A stretch of 64,000 bases of DNA from Allorhizobium ampelinum S4 (GCF_000016285.1 NC_011982.1:124001-188000), one strand, 5' to 3'. Counted from the stretch's first letter, positions 36,909 to 46,877 are shown. Program-made: numbers and translations. Notes: generated by a model from the letters alone, not told the origin.

Positions 36909-38033
36909 TTAGGGCAGACGCCGGCGTTTCACCGATCCACCAGTCACATAAAGCTGGTAAATTCCTGAGAAATCCAAATCCCGCGCGACGAAGATAGAGA
37001 CCGTGTCACCCTGATTTTTTGTCAGGGTTGGGGGAATGTTTATGGTCGCTCTCAAGGCCGTATCGGCCGCTTGTTCGCCGTTGTTTTGGAAGCTATTGAA
37101 GCTGGTCCCGCCGGCCGAATTCCCTGCGTAGCTACTTGCCGCCTGGACTGCGCCCTGAACGACACTCAGTAGCATTGCCCCGCTGAAGCGTTTCCAGAAA
37201 TGATTGTCGACCGTACCGCGCAGTCCGGAACGGCCGAGTTCGTCGGCCCCCGGAGACGAAAGAGAGACGACGGCGTGTGAGGGCGTCTCCGCGCGATTCC
37301 AGAGAACGAAAACGCGGGCATCTCCCTGCTGCAGTCCACGCTGGATCTCACCGACGACGGTCGTTCCACGATCCAGAAGTACAACATTTCCGGTTGCTCC
37401 GCGTATGTCTTGTGGCAATACACATTTCACATACCCCGCGAGATGTGTATCAATGGCGGTTTGCAGTATGCAGGGAATGATCGTTCCTTGCGTAACAGTG
37501 AAATCTGGGTGCGGCAAAAGTGTAGCGAGACTAGGCTGCACCACTGTCGGTTTCAAGCGGGCCGAAAGATCGTTTTCAGCCGAATGCTCAGACACTGCTA
37601 GGGAGTCGGGGTTTCTATCGTCGTCGTCGCCGTTCTTGATTTCAGCATTCGCCACAGATTTGACGCCATTCTGAGTACCTCCGCTGTAAGCAAAGATCGG
37701 TGTTTCTTCGGGCCTCAGTTCGTTGTGTTCTCGCTGATGTTGATCCGACGGCAAGACCGTTGCTTCTGAAGTTGGCGGGGGCGTTGTGGGAATATCAATC
37801 GGGGCCGGACGAAAGGGCTTCGTGTTGGCATCAATCACTGTATTTGGTGGTGACGGCTCGGTCTTTTTCTTTGGACGCGCACCAAGCCAAATAAGGCCCA
37901 ACGACAGTACCAGAACCAAGCCAGCAACAAGGAGCTTTTGCGATCCTGAAAGGCGCCGGCCGTGAAGATCGGTAACGAGGGATCCGGGGGCGTCGATACC
38001 CTCTCTGGATTGGGCACTCACCTCCTCCATCAC
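36909..38033 (-). CDS. virB10: Type IV secretion protein VirB10
   Basis: A 374-residue envelope-spanning protein. It has a short cytoplasmic N-terminus, one membrane helix ([20 protein letters not shown]) and a Pro-rich periplasmic stretch with [12 protein letters not shown]. The conserved C-terminal beta domain includes [20 protein letters not shown] and [11 protein letters not shown]. It links inner-membrane energetics to the outer-membrane pore of VirB7/VirB9. The start overlaps the virB9 stop. Confidence 0.96.
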   Translation of the reverse strand: MMEEVSAQSREGIDAPGSLVTDLHGRRLSGSQKLLVAGLVLVLSLGLIWLGARPKKKTEPSPPNTVIDANTKPFRPAPIDIPTTPPPTSEATVLPSDQHQREHNELRPEETPIFAYSGGTQNGVKSVANAEIKNGDDDDRNPDSLAVSEHSAENDLSARLKPTVVQPSLATLLPHPDFTVTQGTIIPCILQTAIDTHLAGYVKCVLPQDIRGATGNVVLLDRGTTVVGEIQRGLQQGDARVFVLWNRAETPSHAVVSLSSPGADELGRSGLRGTVDNHFWKRFSGAMLLSVVQGAVQAASSYAGNSAGGTSFNSFQNNGEQAADTALRATINIPPTLTKNQGDTVSIFVARDLDFSGIYQLYVTGGSVKRRRLP

Positions 38034-38908
38034 CTCGGCTCCTTCAACACGCGCACTACATCGGGTCTGACTGTGCCAGTCCCCGGCTTCCGTCCGACAA
38101 CGTCAAATGATTTATTCCAAATGCACAGTACTGTATGACCGTCCCGCAGGCGCCATTCCCTGGAAACTGATGCGACCTCGACGTAATCTCCCTTCACTGA
38201 ATAATTGGCAGTGGCTTCCTTGCCATCTGGATTGATCACGTAGATTGAAGGCACACGTACGTTTCCGGGAAAACGAAATGTCGTGGAAAACCCGTTGTCG
38301 AAAACCTCGATCGGCAATAGCGACCGGTCTCCTTGCGCGACATAACTCCAGTTTTTCGCGCCTGAGTCGCCACCTTCTGCCGGGCGTCCCAGCAAGTCCT
38401 CGGCTCGACGCTGATATTGTGCTTGCGCCCGCATCAGACCCGCAAGATCTCTCTGTTCGGCTTCTTTTCGGCGAGCAGCGGCAATGTCGGCAGGATAAGT
38501 GAACTGCACGCTGTAGTAGAGGTCAGACTGCTCTTTATCGAGCCGAGACATCGTTTTGGTCGCTAGGCTGAAAACATAGCGCCGCATTCCCGCGTCGCTT
38601 GCGGTAAGGACGATCACAGGCTGCGGCTGCAGCACTTTGCTGGCCTTGAAAAATAGATAATTGCCGCGTGGGAGCGCAGCGAGATCTTTGCTATTGGAAA
38701 CGGCGACGGCTGTCACCGTTTCATTGGGCCCAAATGTCACGACTAATGTGGCTCCAACAGCGGTTGAAAGGTGCACAACCTCATCGGGATTGTAGGCGAG
38801 ATAGCGCATCCGTGGATCCATTTTGCCTGCCGCCGGCGTGTCTTCCGCCTTCGCGCCACTAGTTACAAAGAGGATGCAAACCAAGCCCAGAAACAAATTC
38901 TTGGTCAT
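38030..38908 (-). CDS. virB9: Type IV secretion protein VirB9
   Basis: A 292-residue outer-membrane core protein. The signal peptide is [21 protein letters not shown]. The conserved N-terminal segment is [20 protein letters not shown], and the C-terminal domain has [15 protein letters not shown], with the cysteine that pairs with VirB7. It forms the outer-membrane ring with VirB7 and VirB10. Confidence 0.96.
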   Translation of the reverse strand: MTKNLFLGLVCILFVTSGAKAEDTPAAGKMDPRMRYLAYNPDEVVHLSTAVGATLVVTFGPNETVTAVAVSNSKDLAALPRGNYLFFKASKVLQPQPVIVLTASDAGMRRYVFSLATKTMSRLDKEQSDLYYSVQFTYPADIAAARRKEAEQRDLAGLMRAQAQYQRRAEDLLGRPAEGGDSGAKNWSYVAQGDRSLLPIEVFDNGFSTTFRFPGNVRVPSIYVINPDGKEATANYSVKGDYVEVASVSREWRLRDGHTVLCIWNKSFDVVGRKPGTGTVRPDVVRVLKEPR

Positions 38909-39618
38909 TGCTGGCTCCGCGTCGTGTTCGAAACGGAATCTTCCGAAGTTTGATAGGAGGTAACGATTAAACCGCCCGGATTTGTCAGCCTCAGTCGGCC
39001 TGGCAAGTTAGCTACCGTTTCATAGTGTACCGTTGCGGTCCATGTCGTTACTATTGGAGCTTGCCCTTCCATGGTGAGAGTGCGTTTGTAGCGGATCTGC
39101 TGAACGCCGGGCATAAGTTCGTTTGAAGAGATGTGCTCAGATTCCAGTTTTCCGCGCTTACCAATGATGGTTTGGGGGGAGCTAGGACTGGGATAATTGA
39201 AGAACTGCTGATAATCTTGGCGCACCGTTGGGGCACTAAAGCTCGAGACCAGATCATAGGCGTATTGAGCTGTATCCGATGTGTAGCTCTCACGCAGACG
39301 GACATACTCCCATAGAGACGCATTCACGACCGCCTGCTCCTGCGTGGCCGGCAACCGCGAAACAGATACTTCACTGTCAACTGTACCGTCCGGGCGCACC
39401 CACAGATATACGGGCACAAGTTTGTTCAACGGAACCATAACGGCGATGGCGAAGGCCTGCGCCAGGTTTCCTGCGACTGCAATGATTGCCAAAGCAGCCA
39501 AGGCTCTGGAGATTCGCCGAGCTGATCGAGCACGTGCGGACTGAAATGCTTCTACTTCCTTATAGTGGTCCGCCAATGCTTCCCGCTCTACCAATAGCGC
39601 GTATTCAGAGTCGATCAT
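38905..39618 (-). CDS. virB8: Type IV secretion protein VirB8
   Basis: A 237-residue inner-membrane assembly factor. It has a cytoplasmic N-terminal 40 residues, a membrane helix (ALAALAIIAVAGNLAQAFAI) and the periplasmic NTF2-like domain with VSRLPATQEQAVVNASLWEY, YQQFFNYPSPSSPQ and the conserved RYKRTL. It nucleates the channel. Its start overlaps the 3' end of virB7. Confidence 0.96.
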   Translation of the reverse strand: MIDSEYALLVEREALADHYKEVEAFQSARARSARRISRALAALAIIAVAGNLAQAFAIAVMVPLNKLVPVYLWVRPDGTVDSEVSVSRLPATQEQAVVNASLWEYVRLRESYTSDTAQYAYDLVSSFSAPTVRQDYQQFFNYPSPSSPQTIIGKRGKLESEHISSNELMPGVQQIRYKRTLTMEGQAPIVTTWTATVHYETVANLPGRLRLTNPGGLIVTSYQTSEDSVSNTTRSQQ

Positions 39619-39772
39619 TAGCCTCTCCTGCGTTGGTAAGCTGAAGGTCCGACTGAGTAGGCTGCCAGCGCCCGACGTTCAGCGGAAAAACAGGCCCCTT
39701 ACTAGTCGCCAACTGATCGCTTGTCTGACAGGACGCCAAACCGAGGATCAGAAACAATAGAAAGTACTTCAA
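39605..39772 (-). CDS. virB7: Outer-membrane lipoprotein VirB7
   Basis: A 55-residue lipoprotein read from the TTG at 39772, which follows GGAGGG. Sequence: KYFLLFLILGLASCQ, a lipobox ending LASC, then PVFPLNVGRWQPTQSDLQLT as in known VirB7. The lipobox cysteine would be lipidated. Unlike the classical VirB7, the second cysteine expected after the lipobox (CKGPIFPLN in the octopine plasmid) is absent: the residue before KGP is Ser. The disulphide to VirB9 may therefore not form in the usual way. The 3' end overlaps virB8. Confidence 0.93.
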   Translation of the reverse strand: MKYFLLFLILGLASCQTSDQLATSKGPVFPLNVGRWQPTQSDLQLTNAGEANDRL

Positions 39773-39799
39773 GGAAACCCTCCATTTGTGAAGCTGGAA

Positions 39800-40687
39800 C
39801 TAACGGCGGATTGTCCGGGCGAGATGACGATTTAGACTACCGACAGTTTGCGTCCCGCCGCTCCAATAGCTACCTCCAATATTCCCGGCGATTGCCGGAA
39901 GAGCGACGATCAGGGCGTCGCCGGTTAGGAAGAACATGTCGAGTTCATAGAGACCAATGATCTTGGCTGCCGTTGTGCCAGCAGAAGTGACGGCCGCGAG
40001 TATTAGCACGAGCGCTGTCGCTTCCGTCAGAACAACGATCGTTGCCACTACGTTTAATAGAAGCAGAAGTATCCCATAAGTGAGAAGCTGACCGATCCAT
40101 TTCGCGGCCATATCTCTAGTACGATCAAAGAGATAGCCAATGAGGATCAATGGACCGATCGCCAATAGCACTTTGGTGAGGATCCCGACGGCATCATATA
40201 TTCCAAACGCAGTCCAAAGCGTTCCATAGAAAATCCATTGTGCGCCCTGAAAGGCGAGGATGTCTTGGTCGTTCATCGGCCCAATTTCAGAAGCAATCTT
40301 CTGAAAGGCTACTTGAGTGAGTGAAAACATCGTGTCGAGCTGAGCAGGAATCGTCTGCAAAGGAAGGCCACTAATACCGAACTGTTGAATGAAATTCGGA
40401 ATTGTATCCTCGAACACCGAAACAACGTAATCATGATATTCCGCCTGCTCAACGACAAGAGCAACAACGACCGATATCATGATTACGCGGGTGATTCCGC
40501 CCCGTGCGTCCATTTCTCCACGCATTACAAGGATGCCCTGGACAATGATCCATAGCGTCACGCAGGCCACAAGAGGCGCGCTGACTGCCCGTTGAATGTC
40601 CCCAAGCAGCGTATCCAGCCCGACGGTAAAGGCAAGGTCGAAGATCGTATGTATCGCCGTAAAAGGCGCAGGAATGCTAAAATTCAT
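39800..40687 (-). CDS. virB6: Type IV secretion polytopic protein VirB6
   Basis: A 295-residue polytopic inner-membrane protein, the same length as known VirB6, starting MNFSIPAPFTAIHTIFDLAF at 40687. It has several strong hydrophobic segments (VALVVEQAEYHDYVV region, LLAIGPLILIGYLFDRTRDM, GILLLLLNVVATIVVL) and a C-terminal tail. It forms part of the inner-membrane channel and contacts the T-strand. An upstream in-frame start is not used. Confidence 0.95.
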   Translation of the reverse strand: MNFSIPAPFTAIHTIFDLAFTVGLDTLLGDIQRAVSAPLVACVTLWIIVQGILVMRGEMDARGGITRVIMISVVVALVVEQAEYHDYVVSVFEDTIPNFIQQFGISGLPLQTIPAQLDTMFSLTQVAFQKIASEIGPMNDQDILAFQGAQWIFYGTLWTAFGIYDAVGILTKVLLAIGPLILIGYLFDRTRDMAAKWIGQLLTYGILLLLLNVVATIVVLTEATALVLILAAVTSAGTTAAKIIGLYELDMFFLTGDALIVALPAIAGNIGGSYWSGGTQTVGSLNRHLARTIRR

Positions 40688-40746
40688 TGCCCTTACCTGG
40701 ATTAGTCTTGGTTTTCTTCGGAGAGGGGCCTGCCCGAACAGGGGGA

Positions 40747-41415
40747 TCAATGCAATTGAGCGGCGCCAAATATAAGCGCAGTTGCCTGATGTTCCTTTCG
40801 TTGGGTCGCCGCCTCCTCCGTCTCGTGCAGCCCGGTCTGTGCGGTGGTCATCGTCAAAAGGCTGGTCGCCTGAATGTTTTGAATAATTGCGTCATGGATC
40901 TGTTTGAGAAGCAAGCCGTTGGTGACGGTGGCCGCCATGATATTGCGTGAGCGGGAGAGCTGGGCCGATGTTTCCGAGTTTGCCTTAAGGCGCTTGTCCA
41001 TTGCATCCAGATTATCAGCTGCGACACCGGCCGCGTTTGCGGCTCCTGCGATCTGCCGGCGCAAAAGATTTGCTTCTGCGTCGTCACCCACGACTGCGCG
41101 ATCGGCATCCAAGGTAATTGTGCGCGCATTCGTCGAAGCAGGCGTCTTGGGCGAAAACATCTCCTTGTCGAGCTCGCCGGCGGATGGGTATTGGTTTTTT
41201 TGGTCAAGCGCTGACAGTATACCGGTAACAGCAAAGGGCGCTGTCAACATTGTCACCATCGTTATCAGCTGTTCGAGATTCGCCGCAGTATTCAGCGCCG
41301 TAGTAAGCGTCTCCGTCTCCGTCACGGGGTCGCTGACGACAAACTGTGCCTTGGCAGAACCCGACAGAGCTAGGCATATGAAAAGTGCGTTTATCGCGAG
41401 CTTTGCTGTTTTCAT
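40747..41415 (-). CDS. virB5: Minor pilus protein VirB5
   Basis: A 222-residue secreted protein. The signal peptide MKTAKLAINALFICLALSGS-AKA is followed by QFVVSDPVTETETLTTAL. Conserved helical segments are LDQKNQYPSAGELDKEMFSP and SRSRNIMAATVTNGLLLKQI. The second in-frame ATG (41415) is chosen because GGAG lies just upstream; the first (41430) overlaps that ribosome binding site. It sits at the T-pilus tip and aids host contact. Confidence 0.95.
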   Translation of the reverse strand: MKTAKLAINALFICLALSGSAKAQFVVSDPVTETETLTTALNTAANLEQLITMVTMLTAPFAVTGILSALDQKNQYPSAGELDKEMFSPKTPASTNARTITLDADRAVVGDDAEANLLRRQIAGAANAAGVAADNLDAMDKRLKANSETSAQLSRSRNIMAATVTNGLLLKQIHDAIIQNIQATSLLTMTTAQTGLHETEEAATQRKEHQATALIFGAAQLH

Positions 41416-41442
41416 AACTTGGATCTCCATATCAATCCTGTA

Positions 41443-43812
41443 TCAATCCTGTGCCTCGCGGTAGCGCGTCATAAATTCGTCCAGCCAGGCAGAGGGATCC
41501 TCTCCACAGGTCTCGCGCAACTGTTGAGCAAAACGCACAGTGTTGGCGCGTCCGGAGAGAACGGCGACGTATTCTGACATATCGCGCAGATCAAATTCGC
41601 AGACGACACTTCCGCTCTCGCGCTTAAGCAAGAACTTGCGGCTGCCGATCGCCATGTCCTCGCGAATAGCCTGAAATTCTCGTTCGGTGCACTTCAACCC
41701 GTCTATGTAAGCAGAGCGGTCTGCAGTGGGTGATGGGTAGAAAATTTTGGTCATACATTGTGCTACAAGGCTTGCGCCCAACGGTGAATCGAGTACGTGC
41801 TCGGGCTGTTGTGTCGCAAGAATCAACATTCCGTTGTTCTTCCGGACGGTCAGCAGGAACTTGTCAACGACTGCTGCAAATTTCTGATTAAGCAGGTAGG
41901 CACGAAACTCATCGCAGCTCATAACGAAGCGCCGACCATCTACCATCGCTCCTATTCGATGCAAAAGATATGCTGCGGCTGGCGCACATACCTCCTCATA
42001 GTCGAGGAGATGCGTCATATCGAAGCCCGTAATCGAAGGATCTAACTTCACTTCGTCCGATTCCCCGTCAAACGCCCAGCCGAGAGCATTGCCTCGGCAC
42101 CACCGCTGCAACCTAGCTCCCGCTCCTTCGGAGGGGCCGTGCAATAAGAACTCCCTTAGGCCCGCAAGGGATCTCATGTTTGGCTCAAATGAGAGTTGCC
42201 GTTGAATACCGCGCTCTAAGCGGCGATTTTCTTCCGGTGAAATCCCTCCCCTGCCGTCGCTTTCAATCAGTGCCACGATCCACTCGCGGAGAAAGTCCCT
42301 CGCCGCTGCCGTATCCTCTAGGCCGCGCAAAGGTGCAAGACCGCTTGGGACACCTCTTCGTAGCGTTAGGTAAGTGCCCCCCGTGGCACGCACAAGCAGT
42401 TCACCGCCACGATCCTTATCGAAAAAAACGATCGTCCCGCTGCGGCCAGCCATGCTCTGCTCGAGCATTGCCAGGATGAAGGTCATAAGTGTTGTTTTTC
42501 CTCTGCCAATCGGCCCGAAGATCGCGGTCATACCAACGTCGTTTTCGTGCGGAATATAATCGAAGGGTGTCCCGCCGTTTGTACGGAAACGAGCAACCGC
42601 ACCGCCCCAATGGCCCGACTTTCTGCCGATAGGGAAGTTTTCGAATGAAACCAATCCAGCAAAGTTACGTGACGTGATAGCTCCAGGACGGGTACGCCAT
42701 CTATGGTTTCCTGGAAACTGAGACCAGTATGCAGCCTCCATTCCAATGCTTTCCTGCACGATTACAGCCCCCGCGTCCGACAAGCTTGTGCGGGCTCGCG
42801 CACCGTAGTCGGCAAGGGTATCGAGATCATCGGCATAGACGCAAAGGCTGAGATGATGAGAACCCATAACGAATTCGCTACTGGCCAATGAATCTTCTGC
42901 TTGGGCGAGCTCACCGATCTGGGTGACTGCTTTGTCACCCGAGCTGGTCATCTGGTTAGATTTAAGGCTGAGTTTGGCGTGAGACTGTGCACGTGTTAAG
43001 AAAGAGAAACTCTGGCTCAAAACGAGTGGAAAACTTGATAACAGGAGTATGTTAAGCATTCCGGGCCGCGTCTTTGCCGGATATTCGCGGAATGAAAAGA
43101 TTGATCCAACGTAACGATCTTTTGGCGCTCTAATCTCTAGGGCACGCTTACCGCAGATGACTCGGTCTGTATAAACGGCGGCGCCGAGGGAGCCGCTAAC
43201 AACCGGCACTGGTAGAAAACGGCAAGTCATTATCAGGCGGAGGGCTTCACCAATTTCCGTGAAAAGCACCTGATTTTTTTCTCGGATGCCAAGGCGACGA
43301 AGTCCATACCCGTCAAGCGCGCCAGCGACAATATTCCAAAGATCCTCCAGATGCCGGATCTGATGCGCAAGATCGCCTAGGTTTTTCCCATAGCGCGTGG
43401 TGAATCTGCTTCTCACTTTGCCGAGAGCGGTGCGAGGAGAAACAATGAGTGTTAGGAAGTGGTCATTTCGAAACAGCTTACCGGAGAGAACACGCTGCTC
43501 GAACGTTTCGCTTAGGCTTGACGCGAAGGCGCTGCGAAAATGGCGTACCGGCGGTGCTGGCACATCGCTGTGACGGACGAGATGGGCATATACTGAGACG
43601 TTATCATCGGCGATATTGCGAAAGAGCGTGTTAAAGGCACGGCAGCGCGCATTACGGACCTCTACTTCCTCTAGTTCGAAGGGAAGGCCACTGATATGCG
43701 CCATGGTCAAGATGGAACCGTCCTCCAGAAGAACGATATGGTCGCTAAGGTGCCCCACGTAAGGCAGGTAGATTTCCCCAGATCTCTCGGTCCGTCCATT
43801 TGCTCCGAACAT
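41443..43812 (-). CDS. virB4: Type IV secretion ATPase VirB4
   Basis: A 789-residue ATPase, exactly the length of known VirB4. It starts MFGANGRTERSGEIYLPYVG at 43812, whose ATG overlaps the virB3 stop (TAATG). Walker A is FGPIGRGKTTLMTFILAMLE. Later landmarks are FDKDRGGELLVRATGGTYL, Walker B region RRFVMSCDEFRAYLLNQKFA and LATQQPEHVLDSPL. It energises pilin extraction and substrate transfer. Confidence 0.97.
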   Translation of the reverse strand: MFGANGRTERSGEIYLPYVGHLSDHIVLLEDGSILTMAHISGLPFELEEVEVRNARCRAFNTLFRNIADDNVSVYAHLVRHSDVPAPPVRHFRSAFASSLSETFEQRVLSGKLFRNDHFLTLIVSPRTALGKVRSRFTTRYGKNLGDLAHQIRHLEDLWNIVAGALDGYGLRRLGIREKNQVLFTEIGEALRLIMTCRFLPVPVVSGSLGAAVYTDRVICGKRALEIRAPKDRYVGSIFSFREYPAKTRPGMLNILLLSSFPLVLSQSFSFLTRAQSHAKLSLKSNQMTSSGDKAVTQIGELAQAEDSLASSEFVMGSHHLSLCVYADDLDTLADYGARARTSLSDAGAVIVQESIGMEAAYWSQFPGNHRWRTRPGAITSRNFAGLVSFENFPIGRKSGHWGGAVARFRTNGGTPFDYIPHENDVGMTAIFGPIGRGKTTLMTFILAMLEQSMAGRSGTIVFFDKDRGGELLVRATGGTYLTLRRGVPSGLAPLRGLEDTAAARDFLREWIVALIESDGRGGISPEENRRLERGIQRQLSFEPNMRSLAGLREFLLHGPSEGAGARLQRWCRGNALGWAFDGESDEVKLDPSITGFDMTHLLDYEEVCAPAAAYLLHRIGAMVDGRRFVMSCDEFRAYLLNQKFAAVVDKFLLTVRKNNGMLILATQQPEHVLDSPLGASLVAQCMTKIFYPSPTADRSAYIDGLKCTEREFQAIREDMAIGSRKFLLKRESGSVVCEFDLRDMSEYVAVLSGRANTVRFAQQLRETCGEDPSAWLDEFMTRYREAQD

Positions 43813-44138
43813 TACGTCATTCCTCTTCCTCGCGACGCCACTCTGATGGGATTGGGACTGACGCTCGCCCCGCCCCACGTGTGGCCATCAACGCTTCTCC
43901 CTGCCGTCTGGAGAAACAGCAAGACCACGCTTGCCGCGTTATAGTCACGCTCTACGACGAGCCGCGCTCCAAGCCACAGCGGCAAGAGAACAATTTCATA
44001 GAGGGGGTTCTGCACAATAACGATGAGAAACCCTGCCAACATCATAAAAACTCCAGCAAGCGTCAGCGGTACCCCGAAGAACAATGCAGGTCTCGTCGCC
44101 GCCAGATAGAGTGTGGCTTCTTCAAGATCCTTAATCAT
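43812..44138 (-). CDS. virB3: Type IV secretion protein VirB3
   Basis: A 108-residue inner-membrane protein starting MIKDLEEATLYLAATRPALF at 44138, with two adjacent hydrophobic stretches (VPLTLAGVFMMLAGFLIVIV and PLYEIVLLPLWLGARLVV). Its start overlaps the virB2 stop and its stop overlaps virB4. It functions with VirB4 in pilus biogenesis. Confidence 0.95.
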   Translation of the reverse strand: MIKDLEEATLYLAATRPALFFGVPLTLAGVFMMLAGFLIVIVQNPLYEIVLLPLWLGARLVVERDYNAASVVLLFLQTAGRSVDGHTWGGASVSPNPIRVASRGRGMT

Positions 44139-44500
44139 CCCCCGCCCCCGGTAAGTGTCTGGCCGAGAAAGCTGGCTCCAAACATGATAACGATTCCGCC
44201 AACAACACCTGCCACAAGACCAAGGGAAGCGCGGCCGAACATCCACGAAACGCCGATGGCTACGATACCAAGAACGGCGAGCGATTGACCAAATGGACCG
44301 AGAATAAACGTGCAGATATTGTTGACCATAGTGGCCGGGTCAGTGCCTCCAGCGGCCTGCGCGGCAGCTGGCTCGCGGAAAAACAAACTCCAGCCGATCG
44401 CGCCACTGACGCTCGGCAAGTGCGGAACCAGCAGGCTCACAACTCTGTCCCTGAGGTCACGGATTTTCGAGAGCTCGGGGTATTTCTCAAAGCATGCCAT
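44135..44500 (-). CDS. virB2: T-pilus major pilin VirB2
   Basis: A 121-residue propilin, the usual length. The leader is divergent (MACFEKYPELSKIRDLRDRV) and ends near REPAAAQ. The mature part is almost identical to other VirB2: AAGGTDPATMVNNICTFILG, then LAVLGIVAIGVSWMFGRASL and VAGVVGGIVIMFGASFLGQT. The roughly 74-residue mature peptide is normally cyclised and polymerised into the T-pilus. Confidence 0.96.
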   Translation of the reverse strand: MACFEKYPELSKIRDLRDRVVSLLVPHLPSVSGAIGWSLFFREPAAAQAAGGTDPATMVNNICTFILGPFGQSLAVLGIVAIGVSWMFGRASLGLVAGVVGGIVIMFGASFLGQTLTGGGG

Positions 44501-44515
44501 TATAGTGCATCTCCA

Positions 44516-45232
44516 TCAGTCAGTTCGAAAAACTTGATCTTGTTCGGAGGGCGCGCGGTCATTCAGTTCCTGCGCCTCCGGCGGCGCGGATGAGCCGTCC
44601 GCTCCAATTGCTGAGTGGGAGCGCTCGTATGACTCCCAGACGTTCCAGGGTTCTTCTGAGTTTGGCTCACCACGATCGGATTTTTTCGCCGACTGAGCCA
44701 GCGGCGGCACGAGTTGCTGAGCCGCCACTTCGACCCTTCGCACATAACCGTTTGCGAACCCGCGTGTTGGGTCGCCGGTATTGTAAGCCGAGATTGCCCG
44801 CCTGAGGGCGAGTTGTTTTGACTCTACAGTGTTGCCGCCACGATAATGCCGTACAAGCAGATGCGCCGCGGCGGACAAGGACGCGCATGGCTCGATTGCA
44901 GTGCCGGGAGTCAGGCCCAAGTTCGCGAAATTCTTGGAGTTTACTTGCATTAGGCCTACATCAACTGAATGCCCGGCTACGAGACGATGGTCTACGCTTT
45001 GCGTAGCATCCGCATGGTTCCTGCAATGAAGAGTTTCACCGGTCGTATTGTCATGCAGCACGAGTGGATCAAACTGGCTTTCGACCTTCGCAATCGCTCC
45101 GAGTGTAGATGGAGCGACTGAAGGCGCGCATTCGCGAGCGAGCTGGTTGAATTCGGCGAAAGACAGCGGCGCAGCTTTGCTTGGCTGGATCATCAGAAGA
45201 ATGATCCCGAAAGATCCCGCCGCCTTCAGCAT
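44516..45232 (-). CDS. virB1: Lytic transglycosylase VirB1
   Basis: A 238-residue periplasmic protein, first in the virB operon. The signal peptide is MLKAAGSFGIILLMIQPSKA. The SLT domain has the catalytic Glu in LGAIAKVESQFDPLVLHD, then VDVGLMQVNSKNFANLGL and AISAYNTGDPTRGFANGYV. The C-terminal 60 residues are a variable tail (the VirB1* part in other strains). It opens peptidoglycan for channel assembly. Confidence 0.95.
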   Translation of the reverse strand: MLKAAGSFGIILLMIQPSKAAPLSFAEFNQLARECAPSVAPSTLGAIAKVESQFDPLVLHDNTTGETLHCRNHADATQSVDHRLVAGHSVDVGLMQVNSKNFANLGLTPGTAIEPCASLSAAAHLLVRHYRGGNTVESKQLALRRAISAYNTGDPTRGFANGYVRRVEVAAQQLVPPLAQSAKKSDRGEPNSEEPWNVWESYERSHSAIGADGSSAPPEAQELNDRAPSEQDQVFRTD

Positions 45233-45513
45233 TCGTTTATTCCCCTCGGTACCGCACTAATCCTGATGAGCCATGAGATGACTCAACCGTTAACAGTCGC
45301 GATGATGTTAGGGATCTGTTACTCTCTGATTTTATTGCCCTTACTCTTGGTTTCATTTGAAGCATTGAAGCAAATCCGTTCGATTTCGTGATTGGAGACT
45401 TCTGTAAGCGACAAGCAGACCCCATCTGGCAAGTCTGATGGTGATCACGTTATGGCATCAGGGATCTGATTTTCTCTGATTGTGAGGATCTATGTCTACG
45501 CCTATGGCTAGCC
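45233..45513. other. virB promoter region
   Basis: No gene is seen. It carries the vir box at 45350-45363 and should contain the virB promoter. It ends at the IS630 fragment at 45517, so at most about 280 bp of native upstream DNA remain. Confidence 0.6.
45350..45363 (-). promoter_or_regulatory. vir box upstream of virB1
   Basis: On the minus strand GCTTCAAATGAAAC matches RYTNCAATTGNAAY at 13 of 14 positions. It is about 120 bp upstream of the virB1 ATG, the right place for VirG-dependent activation of the virB operon. Confidence 0.75.
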
Positions 45514-45516
45514 CTA

Positions 45517-46166
45517 GTCACCGGAATCTGAAGTTCGGCTCATTGTTTTGGCAGAATCGCTTGACGGAGGCGAGGATTTGGCCGGCGGATTTCACCCATC
45601 TGTATGGCTTGGGATTCTCGTTGTGCGTTGCGATAAACGCGTCGATGTCGGCTTCCAGTTCGGCGGTGGAACGATGACACCGCGTTGCAATTGCTTGCGC
45701 ATCAGCTCTGCAAACCACCGCTCGACTTGATTGATCCAGGAGGCTGACGTTGGCGTGAAGTGAACATGCCAATGCGGGCGGCGTGCGAGCCAGGCCTTGA
45801 TCCTCGGCGTCTTGTGGGTCGCATAGTTGTCCATCACCAAATGCACGTCCGGCCCCTTGGGCATCTCGGCGTCAATCCGCTTCAAGAAGTCGAGAAATTC
45901 GGTCGCCCTGTGACGTTTGTAGCACTGGCCGATTACCGCGCCAGTCGCAACGTCGAGCGCGGCGAACAGGGATGTCGTGCCGTTGCGGACATAGGTATGG
46001 GTGCGCCGCTGCTCGGCGATGCCCGGCGCCATGGGCAGAACCGGCTGCTCGCGATCCAGTGCCTGGATTTGCGATTTCTCATCCACGCATAGCACGACTG
46101 CCCGATCAGGTGGCGACATGTAAAGGCCGACTATGTCTTGCACCTTATCAACGAACAGGGGATCGT
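45517..46166 (-). mobile_element. IS630 copy 4, truncated
   Basis: The 3' part of IS630 up to the GGGGATCG junction at 46166, where IS66 sequence begins. It carries the shared single-base deletion in the transposase and a further 2-bp loss in a T-run (GTTTTGG instead of GTTTTTTGG), found only in copies 4 and 5. Confidence 0.9.
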
Positions 46167-46527
46167 GGCGGAAAGCTTTGAGCCTGGTGTTCGCGTTGTT
46201 GATGTCGCGCGCCGTCACGGCGTTATAGCAAACCAGCTTTCCGATTGGCGACGTCAGGTGCGCGACGGCATTCTGGTTCTGCCGTTTGCGGCGGCAACGA
46301 CGCCGTCGGAGCACGATGGTATCGAGCCGGCATTCGTGCCTCTGGCAATCGCTGCGGATGCGCCTGAGCCTGTCAATCGGTTGCCGCTGCCGAAGCTGGC
46401 CTCCGACAGGCCGAAGGTGCAGGTTTTGACGTTGGAGATTGGCTCAGACGTTGTGATGCGGGTTCCGAACGATGTATCCGTTGAACGGGTCGCCGCTCTG
46501 GTTCGCGCTGTGCGAGGAGCGCCATGA
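46167..46527 (+). pseudogene. IS66 TnpA, 5' truncated
   Basis: [20 protein letters not shown], then [20 protein letters not shown] is the TnpA helix-turn-helix; the first residues (normally RRRWSxxEKxxI) are lost. An ORF can open in the IS630 part (MHLINEQGI), giving a fusion of 129 residues. It overlaps tnpB by ATGA. Confidence 0.8.
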
Positions 46528-46877
46528 TTGTCGCGGGCCAACGACTGCCGATCCTGATCGCAACGCGTCCGGTGGACTTCCGCTGTGGGCATCAGGCGCT
46601 GGCTCTGATGGTGCAGACCGAGTTGAAGCTCGATCCGCATTCCGGGATTACGGTCATCTTCCGGTCGAAGCGCGGAGATCGCCTTAAAATCCTGGTGTGG
46701 GATGGCCGCGGAATGGTGCTAATTTATAAAATTCTGGAACAAGGCAGCTTTGCTTGGCCCAAGGTTCAGGATGGAACGATGCGTCTTTCCAGGGGTCAGT
46801 ATGAGGCCATGTTCGAAGGTCTGGACTGGCGACGGGTGATGGCGCAACGGGTGACTGCGCCGTCTGCGGCGGGGTAA
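46524..46877 (+). CDS. tnpB: IS66 TnpB accessory protein
   Basis: A 117-residue 'IS66 Orf2-like' protein: PILIATRPVDFRCGHQALAL, then FRSKRGDRLKILVWDGRGMV and EQGSFAWPKVQDGTM. The start overlaps the tnpA stop. It is required for IS66 transposition, and its exact role is unclear. Confidence 0.9.
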   Translation: MIVAGQRLPILIATRPVDFRCGHQALALMVQTELKLDPHSGITVIFRSKRGDRLKILVWDGRGMVLIYKILEQGSFAWPKVQDGTMRLSRGQYEAMFEGLDWRRVMAQRVTAPSAAG

